A DNA stretch of 44,232 bases from JBBQVS01 sp038211295 (GCA_038211295.1 JBBQVS010000027.1:1-44232); one strand, 5' to 3'. Counted from the first letter of the stretch, positions 24,544-33,275 are shown. A program made the numbers and translations. Notes: generated from the letters alone by a model not told the origin.

Positions 24544-25728
24544 CTATACCTTTTCCAGTGGTGCCGTCTTCCGTGGACTCGCGCCACGCGTGAAGGTCTC
24601 TTCATACACCGTAATGGTCTCATTGGCGGTTTTGTTCCAGCTAAATCGCTCCGCACGGGCCAGCGAACGCGCCCGCAAGTCGCGTTGCAGCTCTGGGTTT
24701 TCTAGAACGCGCCGCATAGCCTCGGTCAACGCTCGCGTATCGTCGGGGTCAACCAGCAGCGCGGCATCGCCCACAACTTCTGGTAGCGAGGTACGATTCG
24801 AGCAAACAACGGGTGCGCCACAGCTCATCGCCTCAAGTGGTGTCAGACCAAAGCCCTCGTAGAGGGAGGGAAAGACAAAGAGGCTGGCCCCGCTATACAT
24901 CGCTGGCTTGTCCTCTTCGTCGATGAACCGATACACGATCTGGCCCGCCATGCCCAGGTCGGCGGCAACAGGACGTGGGTCTGGGAAGAGTGGCCCCTTT
25001 TGCTTATCGGGATTGCCCGCTATGAGCAATTGCAGCGAGTCATCGCCGAGTTGTCCGTGCAGGTGCGCGAAGGCACGTACCAGTTGCGGTACATTTTTGC
25101 GCTGATCGAGTCCGCCCAGATAGAAAATGTAGCGTTCGCCCAGGCCATATTTCGCGCGTACCCGCGCGAGGGTCGCGGCATCGGTTACGGGTCGATATTC
25201 ATCACCCGCCGCTTCATAGATCACGCGGATACGCTCAGCAGGCAGTTTGAGGGCGTCAACCATATCTTGCTTCGCGTGCTGTGACACTGTGATAACCATA
25301 GTCGCCTTGTGCGCGGCACTGGCGACCAGGCGCATATACGCTTTCACTTTCGTATCCGGCTGATACGCGGGCAGGCGCATGGGGATAACATCGTGAATGG
25401 TGACAACTGTTGGTGTGCGCGGCAACAGAGGAGGCGCGAAATAGGGAACGTGGAAGATGTCCACTCCCGCTTTGTGGGCCGCCGCCGGCCCCGTTATCTG
25501 TTCCCAAACAACCTTCTGAATGTTCTCATTGCCGCCCACGATACCAGGAACGGCCTGCACTTCATAGGGGAAGGTAGAGTTATTTTGTCCATCGACGGGT
25601 TGTGGCCCCAGTAAAACATAGTCATTTTGAGTATCTGCCTGCGCCAATGCCGCAAGCAGATGAATCATATATTGTCCACTTCCTGTGGCAGGATATTGGA
25701 AAAAGAGTGCATTGATACCTATTTTCAT
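24544..25728 (-). CDS. GT4-family glycosyltransferase (second of three)
   Basis: A 394-residue GT-B glycosyltransferase starting MKIGINALFFQYPATGSGQY, a typical N-terminal Rossmann start with a Gly-rich acceptor loop. The C-terminal half contains YIFYLGGLDQRKNVPQL and the GT4 signature EGFGLTPLEAMSCGAPVVCS, with the E-x7-E pair for nucleotide-sugar binding. AAGGA lies nine bases before the ATG, inside the end of the upstream gene; the gap between stop and start is two bases, so they are translationally coupled. It is closely similar to the first glycosyltransferase and may be its duplicate. Confidence 0.95.
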   Translation of the reverse strand: MKIGINALFFQYPATGSGQYMIHLLAALAQADTQNDYVLLGPQPVDGQNNSTFPYEVQAVPGIVGGNENIQKVVWEQITGPAAAHKAGVDIFHVPYFAPPLLPRTPTVVTIHDVIPMRLPAYQPDTKVKAYMRLVASAAHKATMVITVSQHAKQDMVDALKLPAERIRVIYEAAGDEYRPVTDAATLARVRAKYGLGERYIFYLGGLDQRKNVPQLVRAFAHLHGQLGDDSLQLLIAGNPDKQKGPLFPDPRPVAADLGMAGQIVYRFIDEEDKPAMYSGASLFVFPSLYEGFGLTPLEAMSCGAPVVCSNRTSLPEVVGDAALLVDPDDTRALTEAMRRVLENPELQRDLRARSLARAERFSWNKTANETITVYEETFTRGASPRKTAPLEKV

Positions 25729-25730
25729 TA

Positions 25731-26891
25731 TTACATGTCCTTGAACGTCTTGTCTCCATTATACAGAGTGTTATAGACCGCCAGCATCTTCTGCGCTGAC
25801 ATGGCCCATGTATACTGACGGGCGCGTTCATAGCCCTTCTGTTGTAGTTCGGCACGCAACGGCTCATCTTCCGTCAGGCGCGTTATCGCGGCGGAAAGTG
25901 CGTCGATATCGTGTGGGTTCACGAGTAGTGCGGCTCCTTCAGCGACCTCTGGCAAGGCGGATGTATTGGAGGTGATGACGGGTGCGCCGCACGCCATCGC
26001 CTCAAGCGGAGGAACACCAAAGCCTTCAAAAAAAGAAGGGAACGCGAATATATCAGTCATACTGTATAGCGTTACAAGTTCAAGGTCAGTAACGCGTCCA
26101 AGAAAACGTACCTTTTTTTCGAGTTTGAGGTCCGCGACAACCCGTTTTGTCTCTTCATAGAGCCATCCCTGCCCACCCGCTATGGCAAGCATGGCGGGGC
26201 CATTTTTCTTTTGCTGCGCTTTGTGAAAGGCTTTGATTAGCCCGATATGGTTTTTGCGTGGCTCAAGCGTGCCTACCGCGAGTATAAATGGCACCTTCAA
26301 GTCGAACTTATGGCGCGTTGCTCCCAGTAATACGGGATCAGTGATGCGCCGAAAATGCGCCCCGACGCCATTAGGAATAACGGTCAGCTTCTCCTGTGGC
26401 GTCTGAAAATGCTTAACGAGTGTGCGTCCAACCTCATGCGAAACGGTTGCAACAACATCGGCCTCCGCGATAGCCTGTGGCACAACCTTGCTAAGGTACA
26501 CGGCAAGCGATGGCACAGCATACTCTGGATGTTCGAGAAACGCCAGGTCGTGAATGGTGACAACCTTACGTACTTTGTCGCCCAGGGGTGGAAGCGTAAA
26601 ATCAGGGCCGTGATAAATATCAATCGGCCCTGTGAAAAGCGTTGCTGGCAAAAGCGGTGTGTGCCAGCGATACCAGAGAATATTGAGATAGCGGTCAGGA
26701 ACCAAGACGCTCTTGCCAGTGACGTTCTCCGCCTCTGGAAACGGATGTTCCGACGTGGGGCGTCCACTGGTGAGCAGAGTGTACTCTGTTGTCGCGTCCT
26801 GTTGCAGCATTGCCGCCACGAGATTGCGCACATAGGAGCCAATGCCGGCCCCCTGCCGAATAGCCGCCGTATAGTCAACTGCGATACGCAT
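25731..26891 (-). CDS. GT4-family glycosyltransferase (first of three)
   Basis: A 386-residue GT-B enzyme starting MRIAVDYTAAIRQGAGIGSY, followed by LPPLGDKVRKVVTIHDLAF. The C-terminal half has FILAVGTLEPRKNHIGLI, RVTDLELVTLYS and the signature EGFGVPPLEAMACGAPVITS. It is predicted to transfer a hexose from an NDP-sugar with retention; the actual sugar is unknown. AGAGG precedes the ATG at good spacing. It begins the three-glycosyltransferase run, 31 bp after the HIT gene. Confidence 0.95.
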   Translation of the reverse strand: MRIAVDYTAAIRQGAGIGSYVRNLVAAMLQQDATTEYTLLTSGRPTSEHPFPEAENVTGKSVLVPDRYLNILWYRWHTPLLPATLFTGPIDIYHGPDFTLPPLGDKVRKVVTIHDLAFLEHPEYAVPSLAVYLSKVVPQAIAEADVVATVSHEVGRTLVKHFQTPQEKLTVIPNGVGAHFRRITDPVLLGATRHKFDLKVPFILAVGTLEPRKNHIGLIKAFHKAQQKKNGPAMLAIAGGQGWLYEETKRVVADLKLEKKVRFLGRVTDLELVTLYSMTDIFAFPSFFEGFGVPPLEAMACGAPVITSNTSALPEVAEGAALLVNPHDIDALSAAITRLTEDEPLRAELQQKGYERARQYTWAMSAQKMLAVYNTLYNGDKTFKDM

Positions 26892-26922
26892 GGAAAATAC
26901 CTCTTATTTGGAAAATCTGCGG

Positions 26923-27279
26923 TTAGAAAATGGGTCGCCCAAATAGGCCCAACGGCTCACCGCCAAGCAGATGAAAGTGAAGATGAAAGACGCTCTGACC
27001 CGCATCAGGGCCGACATTAGTGACGAGCCGATAGCCGCTCTGATCGATGCCAAGCTTCTTCGCGACATTCTGGGCGGCCTGATAAATATTGACGAGCAGA
27101 GGACCATGTTCCGTCGTGAGTTCAGCCATTGACATAAGGTGCAGGCGTGGAATAAGCAGAATATGGTCTTTTGCTTGCGGGTGCAGATCGCGAAAAGCAA
27201 CGACATCCTCGTTCTGATAGAGCATGATTGCAGGTATCTGACCTGCTATAATCTTACAAAATACGCATTGTTCGTCCAT
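26923..27279 (-). CDS. HIT-family nucleotide hydrolase/transferase
   Basis: A 118-residue histidine-triad protein of the HINT/PKCI type. The frame opens at 27363, but GGAG nine bases upstream marks the ATG at 27279, giving MDEQCVFCKIIAGQIP. Features are the zinc-type C-x2-C at residues 5-8, HPQAKDHILLIPRLH, and the active-site triad HLHFHLLGG at 99-103, whose middle His is the nucleophile. Such enzymes cleave AMP-linked substrates (phosphoramidates, aminoacyl-AMP). The C-terminal part is short, ending GLFGRPIF. It is located between a zinc-finger/HTH protein and the glycosyltransferases, with no obvious functional link. Confidence 0.95.
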   Translation of the reverse strand: MDEQCVFCKIIAGQIPAIMLYQNEDVVAFRDLHPQAKDHILLIPRLHLMSMAELTTEHGPLLVNIYQAAQNVAKKLGIDQSGYRLVTNVGPDAGQSVFHLHFHLLGGEPLGLFGRPIF

Positions 27280-27311
27280 GAAATATGCTCCTACTATGAG
27301 AAATTGTGGAC

Positions 27312-27363
27312 GTGAGAGAGCAGGCACGTACTCACACGCGATATAACATACCCGCTCTCTCAC
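27312..27363 (-). terminator. hairpin between the zinc-finger/HTH and HIT genes
   Basis: GTGAGAGAGC (27312-27321) pairs perfectly with GCTCTCTCAC (27354-27363), enclosing 32 bases that include a further dyad around GTACTCACACGCG. It lies directly after the stop at 27375 and before the HIT start. No T tract, so it may be only a partial terminator. Confidence 0.4.
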
Positions 27364-27374
27364 ACCCGTACATG

Positions 27375-28532
27375 CTAGACTTCTGTAGCGGCAGCGTCCG
27401 ATGCAGCCGATGTTTCGGACTCCTGACGCTCAGTTACCTCGTGTTCTGTGTTCGTCGGTGGCGTGTCCTGCGCTGGCTCACTCTTCGCGGACGTGAGTGT
27501 CAGGCCATGCAGGGCAGGATCGTTGTATTGTGGCAAGCCCATGTCGGCGCGAATCAGTTTGATGGCTTGATAGACCTCACCTCGTTTAAGCGAAAAGCCA
27601 TCGGCAATCTTTTTGTGAATACCAATGTTGGGCAAGGGTAAAGATGGCTCGTAAGCGGCCCTGATCTTTGTCATTTCCTCTTCATTGCCCTTGTATGTTT
27701 GCGTCTCCCACCAGCTCTTAATGTGCTGCTGGTCTCGCAGCTCTTTGATAATTTTCTTGACCGCTGTTTTAGGAATCGCGAGTTCTTTCGCGATCTGTGT
27801 ACGAATACCGTCAAACTCTGCGGGGGTTGCGAGTTCCAGATACCGCGCCTCGACCTGTGTAACCTGTTCGGAGGTTGGTTCAAAGGGCTTCGGAGGCTCA
27901 ATTTTCTCATGTTTAGGCTTTGGTTCCGATTGCGGCCTGAGTGTCTTTACCTTGGGCTTGTCAAACTTCGCCCCACCCTGTCCCTCCAGACGTGGCGACT
28001 TATCAGGACGGTCAACGCGAAGGCCACGATTTAACACGCCTTCCATCGGTTGACGTGGACGTGGGCCAGCATCGGGTAGACCAGCTCCACCGCCCACACG
28101 GTAGGGGCCGTTCGCGGGTCGCATAGCACCGTCACGGTACGCCCCAGGGCCAGACCTCTTTGGGACATCCTGTTCTTCTTGCATGTCTCCATCAGCAGGT
28201 CGTAAAGTGCTAGAACTCCCACGAATATCACGAGGTGTTGGGGAGAAGGGTATCTTGGGACGTGTCGGCTCATCAGGTTTAGCAACTTTTACATCACTCA
28301 CCTTGTCAAACCAGGAATTGGTGCCGCTTTGCGTGTCCTTCGGTTTGGGTCTGGGCTGTGCCGCTGCCTGTGGTGCTACTATTGCTTTTGCAGGTGCTGG
28401 TGGCACCGCTTTCGCCGCCAGTTTTTCTTTTCGTGCCTTCTGCACACACTCTTGACAAGTGATATCTTTAGCATTTGCCGACTGAAACCACTTGCTACAG
28501 CTGTTGCAACGCATTTTGGTCTTACTCGCCAT
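27375..28532 (-). CDS. zinc-finger and helix-turn-helix protein of unknown function
   Basis: A 385-residue protein I do not recognise. GGGGAG eight bases upstream selects the ATG at 28532 (MASKTKMRCNSCSKWF). The N terminus is a C-x2-C...C-x2-C zinc knuckle (Cys 9, 12, 26, 29). A ~180-residue disordered, Pro/Arg/Gly-rich region follows, with RPKPKDTQ and GPGAYRDGA-like stretches. Residues ~210-330 contain two helical HTH-like units (FDGIRTQIAKELAIPKTAVK and IHKKIADGFSLKRGEVYQAI), each of the 'operate on sequence, then recognise' form. The C terminus is acidic. It may bind DNA or RNA; that is inference. It lies 100 bp after the receiver gene. Confidence 0.85.
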   Translation of the reverse strand: MASKTKMRCNSCSKWFQSANAKDITCQECVQKARKEKLAAKAVPPAPAKAIVAPQAAAQPRPKPKDTQSGTNSWFDKVSDVKVAKPDEPTRPKIPFSPTPRDIRGSSSTLRPADGDMQEEQDVPKRSGPGAYRDGAMRPANGPYRVGGGAGLPDAGPRPRQPMEGVLNRGLRVDRPDKSPRLEGQGGAKFDKPKVKTLRPQSEPKPKHEKIEPPKPFEPTSEQVTQVEARYLELATPAEFDGIRTQIAKELAIPKTAVKKIIKELRDQQHIKSWWETQTYKGNEEEMTKIRAAYEPSLPLPNIGIHKKIADGFSLKRGEVYQAIKLIRADMGLPQYNDPALHGLTLTSAKSEPAQDTPPTNTEHEVTERQESETSAASDAAATEV

Positions 28533-28632
28533 GTGCAAACTCCCCTGTACCACTAAAAATGAATATTTGTCTTTGAAGCGTCGGAATGCCTTCCTATTAT
28601 ACTCTATGTTTGCCCGTTGTCTACCACCGACA

Positions 28633-29061
28633 CTACTCCTCTTTTTCCTCTTTTTCTTTGGCGGTCTGCGACAAGGTTTGCGCTCCCACTCCTTGTAGTG
28701 CCTGCTTGACCGAACGCAGCAAGTCTTCTAGCTCAAATGGCTTGTAGACCACAAGCACGTTCTTAGAGACAAGGTAGCCTTCCATTTCACGCACCGCTTT
28801 TTCGGCGGCGGTACAAATGATAACGGGAATTATCGCAGTCGCGGGTTGCATCTTGAGCAACTGCAACATCTGCCAACCCAGTCGTTCCTCACCAAATATT
28901 ACGTCCAGAATGATTAAGTCAGGCGCGATTTTCTTGATTTCACTGGTTTTCTGCAACGGGAATGAGGAAAGCGTAACTTTATACCCCTCATCCTCTAGCA
29001 GCAGACGAAATATTTCCAGAATATCCTGCGTATCATTTACAACCAAAATATGCTTTGCCAT
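28633..29061 (-). CDS. stand-alone receiver-domain response regulator
   Basis: A 142-residue CheY-like receiver without an output domain. Start ILVVNDTQDI: the usual first acidic residue of the pocket is Asn here. The phosphoacceptor Asp is in LIILDVIFGEE, with Thr in VIICTAAE and Lys in VVYKPFELEDL. The tail is Lys/Glu-rich (TAKEKEEKEE). The partner kinase is not obvious; none is adjacent. Whether the Asn for Asp change weakens Mg2+ binding is open, since many receivers tolerate it. Confidence 0.92.
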   Translation of the reverse strand: MAKHILVVNDTQDILEIFRLLLEDEGYKVTLSSFPLQKTSEIKKIAPDLIILDVIFGEERLGWQMLQLLKMQPATAIIPVIICTAAEKAVREMEGYLVSKNVLVVYKPFELEDLLRSVKQALQGVGAQTLSQTAKEKEEKEE

Positions 29062-29115
29062 GTTCTTTTTTCTCTCTGCAAAGGGACTTAATGCCCCTGT
29101 ATGCTTTCGTTGACG

Positions 29116-29124
29116 ATTCTAACA
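29116..29124 (-). promoter_or_regulatory. possible extended -10 for the receiver gene
   Basis: On the minus strand TG-T-TAGAAT (29124-29116) lies 55 bases before the ATG at 29061. No good -35 is seen. The remainder of 29062-29277 shows only the RBS of the divergent acetyltransferase gene. Confidence 0.3.
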
Positions 29125-29277
29125 TAGAACCGTCCTGATAGCTATTTTTTGCGGATACTTGCGGGTACTTCTCCTACGTGTGGTGCCACATGACATTCTT
29201 TCTATGTTGCGTCTTGTCTATGAGTATGCGACAATCAGACAGTTGCATTATGCGAAAAGTAGGAAGGATGTCATCAT

Positions 29278-29868
29278 ATGGCACGTATAGAAGAGGAACC
29301 AACCATTAACATTATCGGCGAGCGGGTCGCGCTGGGGCCGTTTCAGCGCGGCGTGGTGCATCTACTCTCCAAGTGGGATAACGATTTCGAGGTCTCGTTC
29401 TTTTCGGGCGACCCCCTGCGCTCGGTGCCACGCGAGACAACCGAGTCCCGTTTTGAGCAGAGTAACCGCGAAATTTCGCGTGACCGCGTGGACTTCATCA
29501 TTTACGAAAAAGAGACTCTGCGCCCAATTGGACTCACCGAGCTACGCCGCATCAGTTACAAAAACCGCACCGCCGACTTTGGTATTCTGATTGGCGAGAA
29601 GGATTGCTGGAGCAAGGGCTACGGAACCGAGACGACGCTCTTGATGCTCGACTATGGCTTTACCATTCTCGGCCTACACAATATCTCGCTCGAAACATAC
29701 TCGTATAACGAACGGGCAATCAAAGCCTATGAACGGGCAGGCTTCAAACGCATGGGTCGCCGCCGCGAAGTCAATCGTTGGGGCGGCAAAGTCTACGACG
29801 AGATACTGATGGATTGTCTCGCGACTGAATTCGAGACGCCTCTGAAACGTATTCTGGAACTCCCCTAG
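29278..29868 (+). CDS. GNAT acetyltransferase, RimJ/RimL-like
   Basis: A 196-residue N-acetyltransferase using acetyl-CoA. AGGAAGGA at 29261-29268 gives a good RBS for the ATG. The fold is readable: VALGPFQRGVVHLLSKWDND at the N terminus, FIIYEKETLRPIGLTELRRI, then IGEKDCWSKGYGTETTLLML where the G-Y-G-T-E segment forms the pyrophosphate-binding loop, and NERAIKAYERAGFKRMGRRR as motif B. The RimJ/RimL type acetylates N-terminal or antibiotic amines; the substrate is not predictable. Its TAG shares the CTAG tetranucleotide with the stop of the helicase fusion on the other strand. Confidence 0.93.
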   Translation: MARIEEEPTINIIGERVALGPFQRGVVHLLSKWDNDFEVSFFSGDPLRSVPRETTESRFEQSNREISRDRVDFIIYEKETLRPIGLTELRRISYKNRTADFGILIGEKDCWSKGYGTETTLLMLDYGFTILGLHNISLETYSYNERAIKAYERAGFKRMGRRREVNRWGGKVYDEILMDCLATEFETPLKRILELP

Positions 29869-32800
29869 TCGTCCTCTTCCGCGAAAAAGTGTTCGACCTC
29901 TTTAATGCTCGCTGTGCGACGGGCAGGTGGTAGAGCATTCAAAACCTGCTTACCGTAGCCTTTTGTGTACAGACGCGTATCAAGTATCGCCATAACGCCG
30001 CGATCCTCATGAGTACGCAAAAGGCGACCAATGCCCTGTTTGAGGCGCAGTACGGCCTGTGGGAGGACATATGTCCCGAACCAGTTTTCACCTGCGGCCT
30101 TCATGTGCGCCACCCGCGCTTCGTGTACAGGGTCATCGGGCGGGTCAAAGGGAAGTTTGTCGATGACGACGAGCGAGAGGGCATCGCCCGCTATATCGAC
30201 ACCTTCCCAGAAACTTTTTAGGCCAAAGAGCACCGAGCCTTCTTCCTCGCGAAAGCGGCGCGTAAGTTCAAGCCGCGTCATATCGCCCTGCTTGAGCAAT
30301 GGATAGGGCAGATGCGGTGCCATCAGCTCGTAGGCACGTTCCAACATCCGCTTGCTGGAAAAGAGCAGGAAGGCACGCCCGCGCGACGCCTTGACCAGTT
30401 TGTACATCTCACGCGCAATCGATTTCATGTATTCGTCGGAACCCGCCCCATAGGTCGGCTCCGGCAGATCGCGTGGAATATATAGTAAAGCGTTGCTTTC
30501 ATAGTCAAACGTGAGCGGCAGAATACGCTCTAGCACCATGTCCGGCTCGTCCTGCGCTGGTTCCAGTCCGACACGATGCCGAAAGTAACTAAAGTTTGGG
30601 CCTTTCTCCTCTGGATGCGCCGTGTTGGGGCCAATCGTCGCGAGCGTAGCCGAGGTGCAAATGACATTACACTTCTTGAAAAGCCGTTCTTGTAACCATG
30701 ACGTTACATCAAGTGGGGCGGCAGACACCTGCAACTGAATGCCCCCGCGCTGACCCGAAGTCTGGACGCGCTCCACGAAATATACAAACTTGGTCGGTTG
30801 CGCGACTGAGAAAACGGTACGGATATTCTCTGCGAGCGTTTGCGTGCGTTTGAGTAGCTTGTCGTACAATTGCCCCTCTTTGTCGGGCAAGTCCTTTGGA
30901 CGCTGACGACGGAGCGAATCGGCGAGGTCGGATATAATTGATGCCAGTTTGAGACCCTCTTCTAGTGGTGCCTCCAGATTAGCCCGTCCCTTAAAACCGG
31001 GATCCGCCACCTGCGCCAGTCGCGCCCAGACGTTGGTTGATGCCTCCATCGCGTCATGTTGTAGACGTAACTGACTATGGTTGCGGAGAACGCGTTGCGC
31101 GAGGAGCGTTTGTATTTGGGCCGGCCCGATGGTGATGGTAAATGAGCGCGTCGCCTCTTCTTCCAAGTGGTGTGCCTCGTCGAGGATAATCACATCGCGT
31201 TCGGGCAAGAGAAAGCCACCAATCGCTGCATCAAGCAGAAGCAGCGTATGGTTGACCACGATAACCTGAGCAAGGGCGGCGTTCTCACGCATCTGCCGCA
31301 CGTAGCAATCCGAGAAGTAGCCACACTTGCTCCACGCGCACTGGTCATTATCAGTTGCGACCTTGCTGCGAATATCGCTGGGAAGCTGAAAGCCCAGCGT
31401 CTCGAAGTCGCCCATGAACTCCGAGTCGGGATCATTGGTGATATCCACGAGTCGCTTGAAATCCGCATTCTTCGCGTAGAGCTGTATTCCCGTCCGCTCG
31501 CTCTCCAGACGGTCAAGACAAACATAGTTCCCAACCCCCTTCACCAGTGCCGCTCCAAAGTCCTTGATATGCTTCTGCACAAACGGAATATCTTTGTAAA
31601 AAAGCTGTTCCTGCAACGCCTTGTTCGCAGTGCTGATAATCGCGACCTTGCCAGAACGCACGGTAGGGACGAGGTAGGCAAGGCTTTTACCCGTCCCTGT
31701 AGCGGCTTCTATGATGGTCGGGACGTTCTCGTTAAGGCCGCGTGCGACCAACATCGCCATCTCGACCTGCGCGGGCCGCTCCTCATAGCCGGGGAGCTGG
31801 CGCGAGAGAATGCCCCCCTGACAGAGATCCGCAGACACCATGCCCTGTAGCCGCGCATCGCTGAGAGTGGAAACGCGTTTCCGCGGCTTTTCGGGCATCA
31901 ACTCTTCAGGAGAAGACACGACAGGTTGTGCTTCTTGCAAGAAAGAGAGAGGAGTCTCTTGCTTCATGACGGGTAGTAACGGTTCGGGCGCGATAGGTTT
32001 TGTGACGCGCGGTGGAGACACGCTAGGCTTTGTCGCACGGGATTTCTTTGGCACCGTGACGGACGCGACAAGCTCCGCGCCAAATGCGGCGGCGTTACTC
32101 GCGACGGGAACCAGTGGCACGGGTAGAGGTGCAGGCGTTTGGCGTTTTGGCGCGGTGGGTACGATAGCCTTTACAGAGGGCTTGATGTCCAACTTCATCA
32201 ATGCACCCAAGTATGCTGTACTGAAGGCTTGCATTGAAGGGAAACGATGTGCTGGCTCAAACGCCAACGCCTGCACAAGCACGCGCTCCACTTGTGTCGA
32301 GATTGCCGCGTTAAGTCCGCTTGGAGCCGACATTGGCGTTTGCGTTTGTTGTGCAAGCAACAGTTCGCGCTCGGTTGCCTCATAGGGGCGGCTTCCGCAA
32401 AGCCACTCGTAGACCATGACAGCGAGGGCGTACTGGTCGCTGGCGGCAACGGGCAAGCCTTGCAGGTGTTCGGGAGCCATGTAGGGAATGGCGAAGGCTT
32501 CGTCATCAAGCACGCATTCGGGCGTGCTAAGCGAAAACTCGACGACAAAGGGGTTCTTCCGCTCGTCAAGCTTGATGTTGCCCGGATGCAGGTTTGCGTG
32601 CAACGTGTTCTGCACATGAGCATACTGCAACGCGTCCGCTACAGGCGAGAGAACTGAGCGTATCGCGTCCGGTGAGTGCTGTGTTCCCTGCACGAAATGC
32701 TGGTGCAGGGTCTCGCCATCCCGACTCTCCAGCACAAGATAGCCCAGCTCTCCCTCAAAGTCGAATGTATATGTGTTAATGATGCTGCGGTGCTTCAACT

Positions 32801-32987
32801 TTTTGAGTTGCCCCGCACGCTTCTGAAAGGCTTCTCTAGCCTCTGGTGCGGTAAGCGGAACGTTGAGCCGCTTGATAAGCACATCTTTCTTGCCCCATTT
32901 GGCCCTGTAGACGTTGCTCGTAGAACTCATGCTGTGTATGTCTGTGATAGTGTAAGAGCCAATACGCTCAAGTTCTACGTTCGACAT
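29865..32987 (-). CDS. pseudokinase fused to DinG/XPD-family iron-sulfur helicase
   Basis: A protein of 1040 residues (frame open to 33020; the ATG at 32987 is preferred, after AAGGAGATCAAGG). Residues ~1-265 have the Hanks kinase fold, keeping Lys39 (VLIKRL), GNIK and YMAPEH. The glycine loop lacks glycines (HSMSSTSNVYRA), HRD is HAN (130-132, NTLHANLHPGN) and DFG is EFS (150-152), so catalysis is unlikely. A ~120-residue Pro/Ala linker follows. Residues ~385-1040 form a superfamily 2 helicase like DinG: Walker A ATGTGKS (~429-435), four [4Fe-4S] Cys (490, 550, 555, 561), DEAH (603-606) and QGIGRLLRTHEDRG (motif VI). It is predicted to unwind 5'-tailed DNA, D-loops or R-loops; the pseudokinase role is unknown. 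Confidence 0.92.
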   Translation of the reverse strand: MSNVELERIGSYTITDIHSMSSTSNVYRAKWGKKDVLIKRLNVPLTAPEAREAFQKRAGQLKKLKHRSIINTYTFDFEGELGYLVLESRDGETLHQHFVQGTQHSPDAIRSVLSPVADALQYAHVQNTLHANLHPGNIKLDERKNPFVVEFSLSTPECVLDDEAFAIPYMAPEHLQGLPVAASDQYALAVMVYEWLCGSRPYEATERELLLAQQTQTPMSAPSGLNAAISTQVERVLVQALAFEPAHRFPSMQAFSTAYLGALMKLDIKPSVKAIVPTAPKRQTPAPLPVPLVPVASNAAAFGAELVASVTVPKKSRATKPSVSPPRVTKPIAPEPLLPVMKQETPLSFLQEAQPVVSSPEELMPEKPRKRVSTLSDARLQGMVSADLCQGGILSRQLPGYEERPAQVEMAMLVARGLNENVPTIIEAATGTGKSLAYLVPTVRSGKVAIISTANKALQEQLFYKDIPFVQKHIKDFGAALVKGVGNYVCLDRLESERTGIQLYAKNADFKRLVDITNDPDSEFMGDFETLGFQLPSDIRSKVATDNDQCAWSKCGYFSDCYVRQMRENAALAQVIVVNHTLLLLDAAIGGFLLPERDVIILDEAHHLEEEATRSFTITIGPAQIQTLLAQRVLRNHSQLRLQHDAMEASTNVWARLAQVADPGFKGRANLEAPLEEGLKLASIISDLADSLRRQRPKDLPDKEGQLYDKLLKRTQTLAENIRTVFSVAQPTKFVYFVERVQTSGQRGGIQLQVSAAPLDVTSWLQERLFKKCNVICTSATLATIGPNTAHPEEKGPNFSYFRHRVGLEPAQDEPDMVLERILPLTFDYESNALLYIPRDLPEPTYGAGSDEYMKSIAREMYKLVKASRGRAFLLFSSKRMLERAYELMAPHLPYPLLKQGDMTRLELTRRFREEEGSVLFGLKSFWEGVDIAGDALSLVVIDKLPFDPPDDPVHEARVAHMKAAGENWFGTYVLPQAVLRLKQGIGRLLRTHEDRGVMAILDTRLYTKGYGKQVLNALPPARRTASIKEVEHFFAEEDD

Positions 32988-33071
32988 GTGTGCCTTGATC
33001 TCCTTGTTCCCCGAATACAAAGTTCCCCCAAAAAAAATACGAACACTTGTTTGGTTTCTCTTTCTTTGTGC

Positions 33072-33100
33072 AGTATAGCATAGGACTGGTAAGGGAACAA
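33072..33100 (-). promoter_or_regulatory. promoter of the pseudokinase-helicase gene
   Basis: On the minus strand: TTGTTC (33100-33095), 17-base spacer, TATACT (33077-33072). The leader contains an unusual T8-G5 tract (about 33024-33037). The promoter is divergent from that of tRNA-Ser, the two -35 boxes being 23 bases apart. Confidence 0.6.
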
Positions 33101-33123
33101 TGCCAGCATCCCAAAAAAAACGC

Positions 33124-33152
33124 TTGACACGCCCACACTTTTTCTGTATACT
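33124..33152 (+). promoter_or_regulatory. promoter of tRNA-Ser
   Basis: TTGACA (33124-33129), 17-base spacer, TATACT (33147-33152): close to the sigma70 consensus. The expected start lies about 30 bases before the mature 5' end of the tRNA. Confidence 0.8.
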
Positions 33153-33187
33153 GTATGCATCAGGTCACAAAAACCTGAGCCTTGTAT

Positions 33188-33275
33188 GGAGGGGTCGCAT
33201 AGTGGCCTAGTGCGGATGTTTGCTAAACATCTGAAAGTTAATAGCTTTCCGAGAGTTCGAATCTCTCCTCCTCCG
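33188..33275 (+). tRNA. tRNA-Ser(GCU)
   Basis: An 88-base tRNA. The acceptor stem GGAGGGG pairs with CTCCTCC (one G-U). The anticodon arm GATGT-TTGCTAA-ACATC gives anticodon GCU, which reads AGC/AGU serine codons. The long variable arm (AAAG...CTTT) is typical of serine tRNAs. The T arm is GAGAG-TTCGAAT-CTCTC and the discriminator is G. CCA is not encoded and must be added. It is followed by a hairpin terminator. Confidence 0.95.

Noticed and set aside
31167..31850. 227-codon frame opposite the helicase fusion
   Set aside because: It lies fully inside the DinG-like domain, whose motifs are intact on the minus strand.
29865..33020. Idea that the helicase fusion is two genes joined by a sequence error
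   Set aside because: One uninterrupted frame, no RBS or start-like site near the junction, and a Pro/Ala-rich linker typical of real domain fusions.
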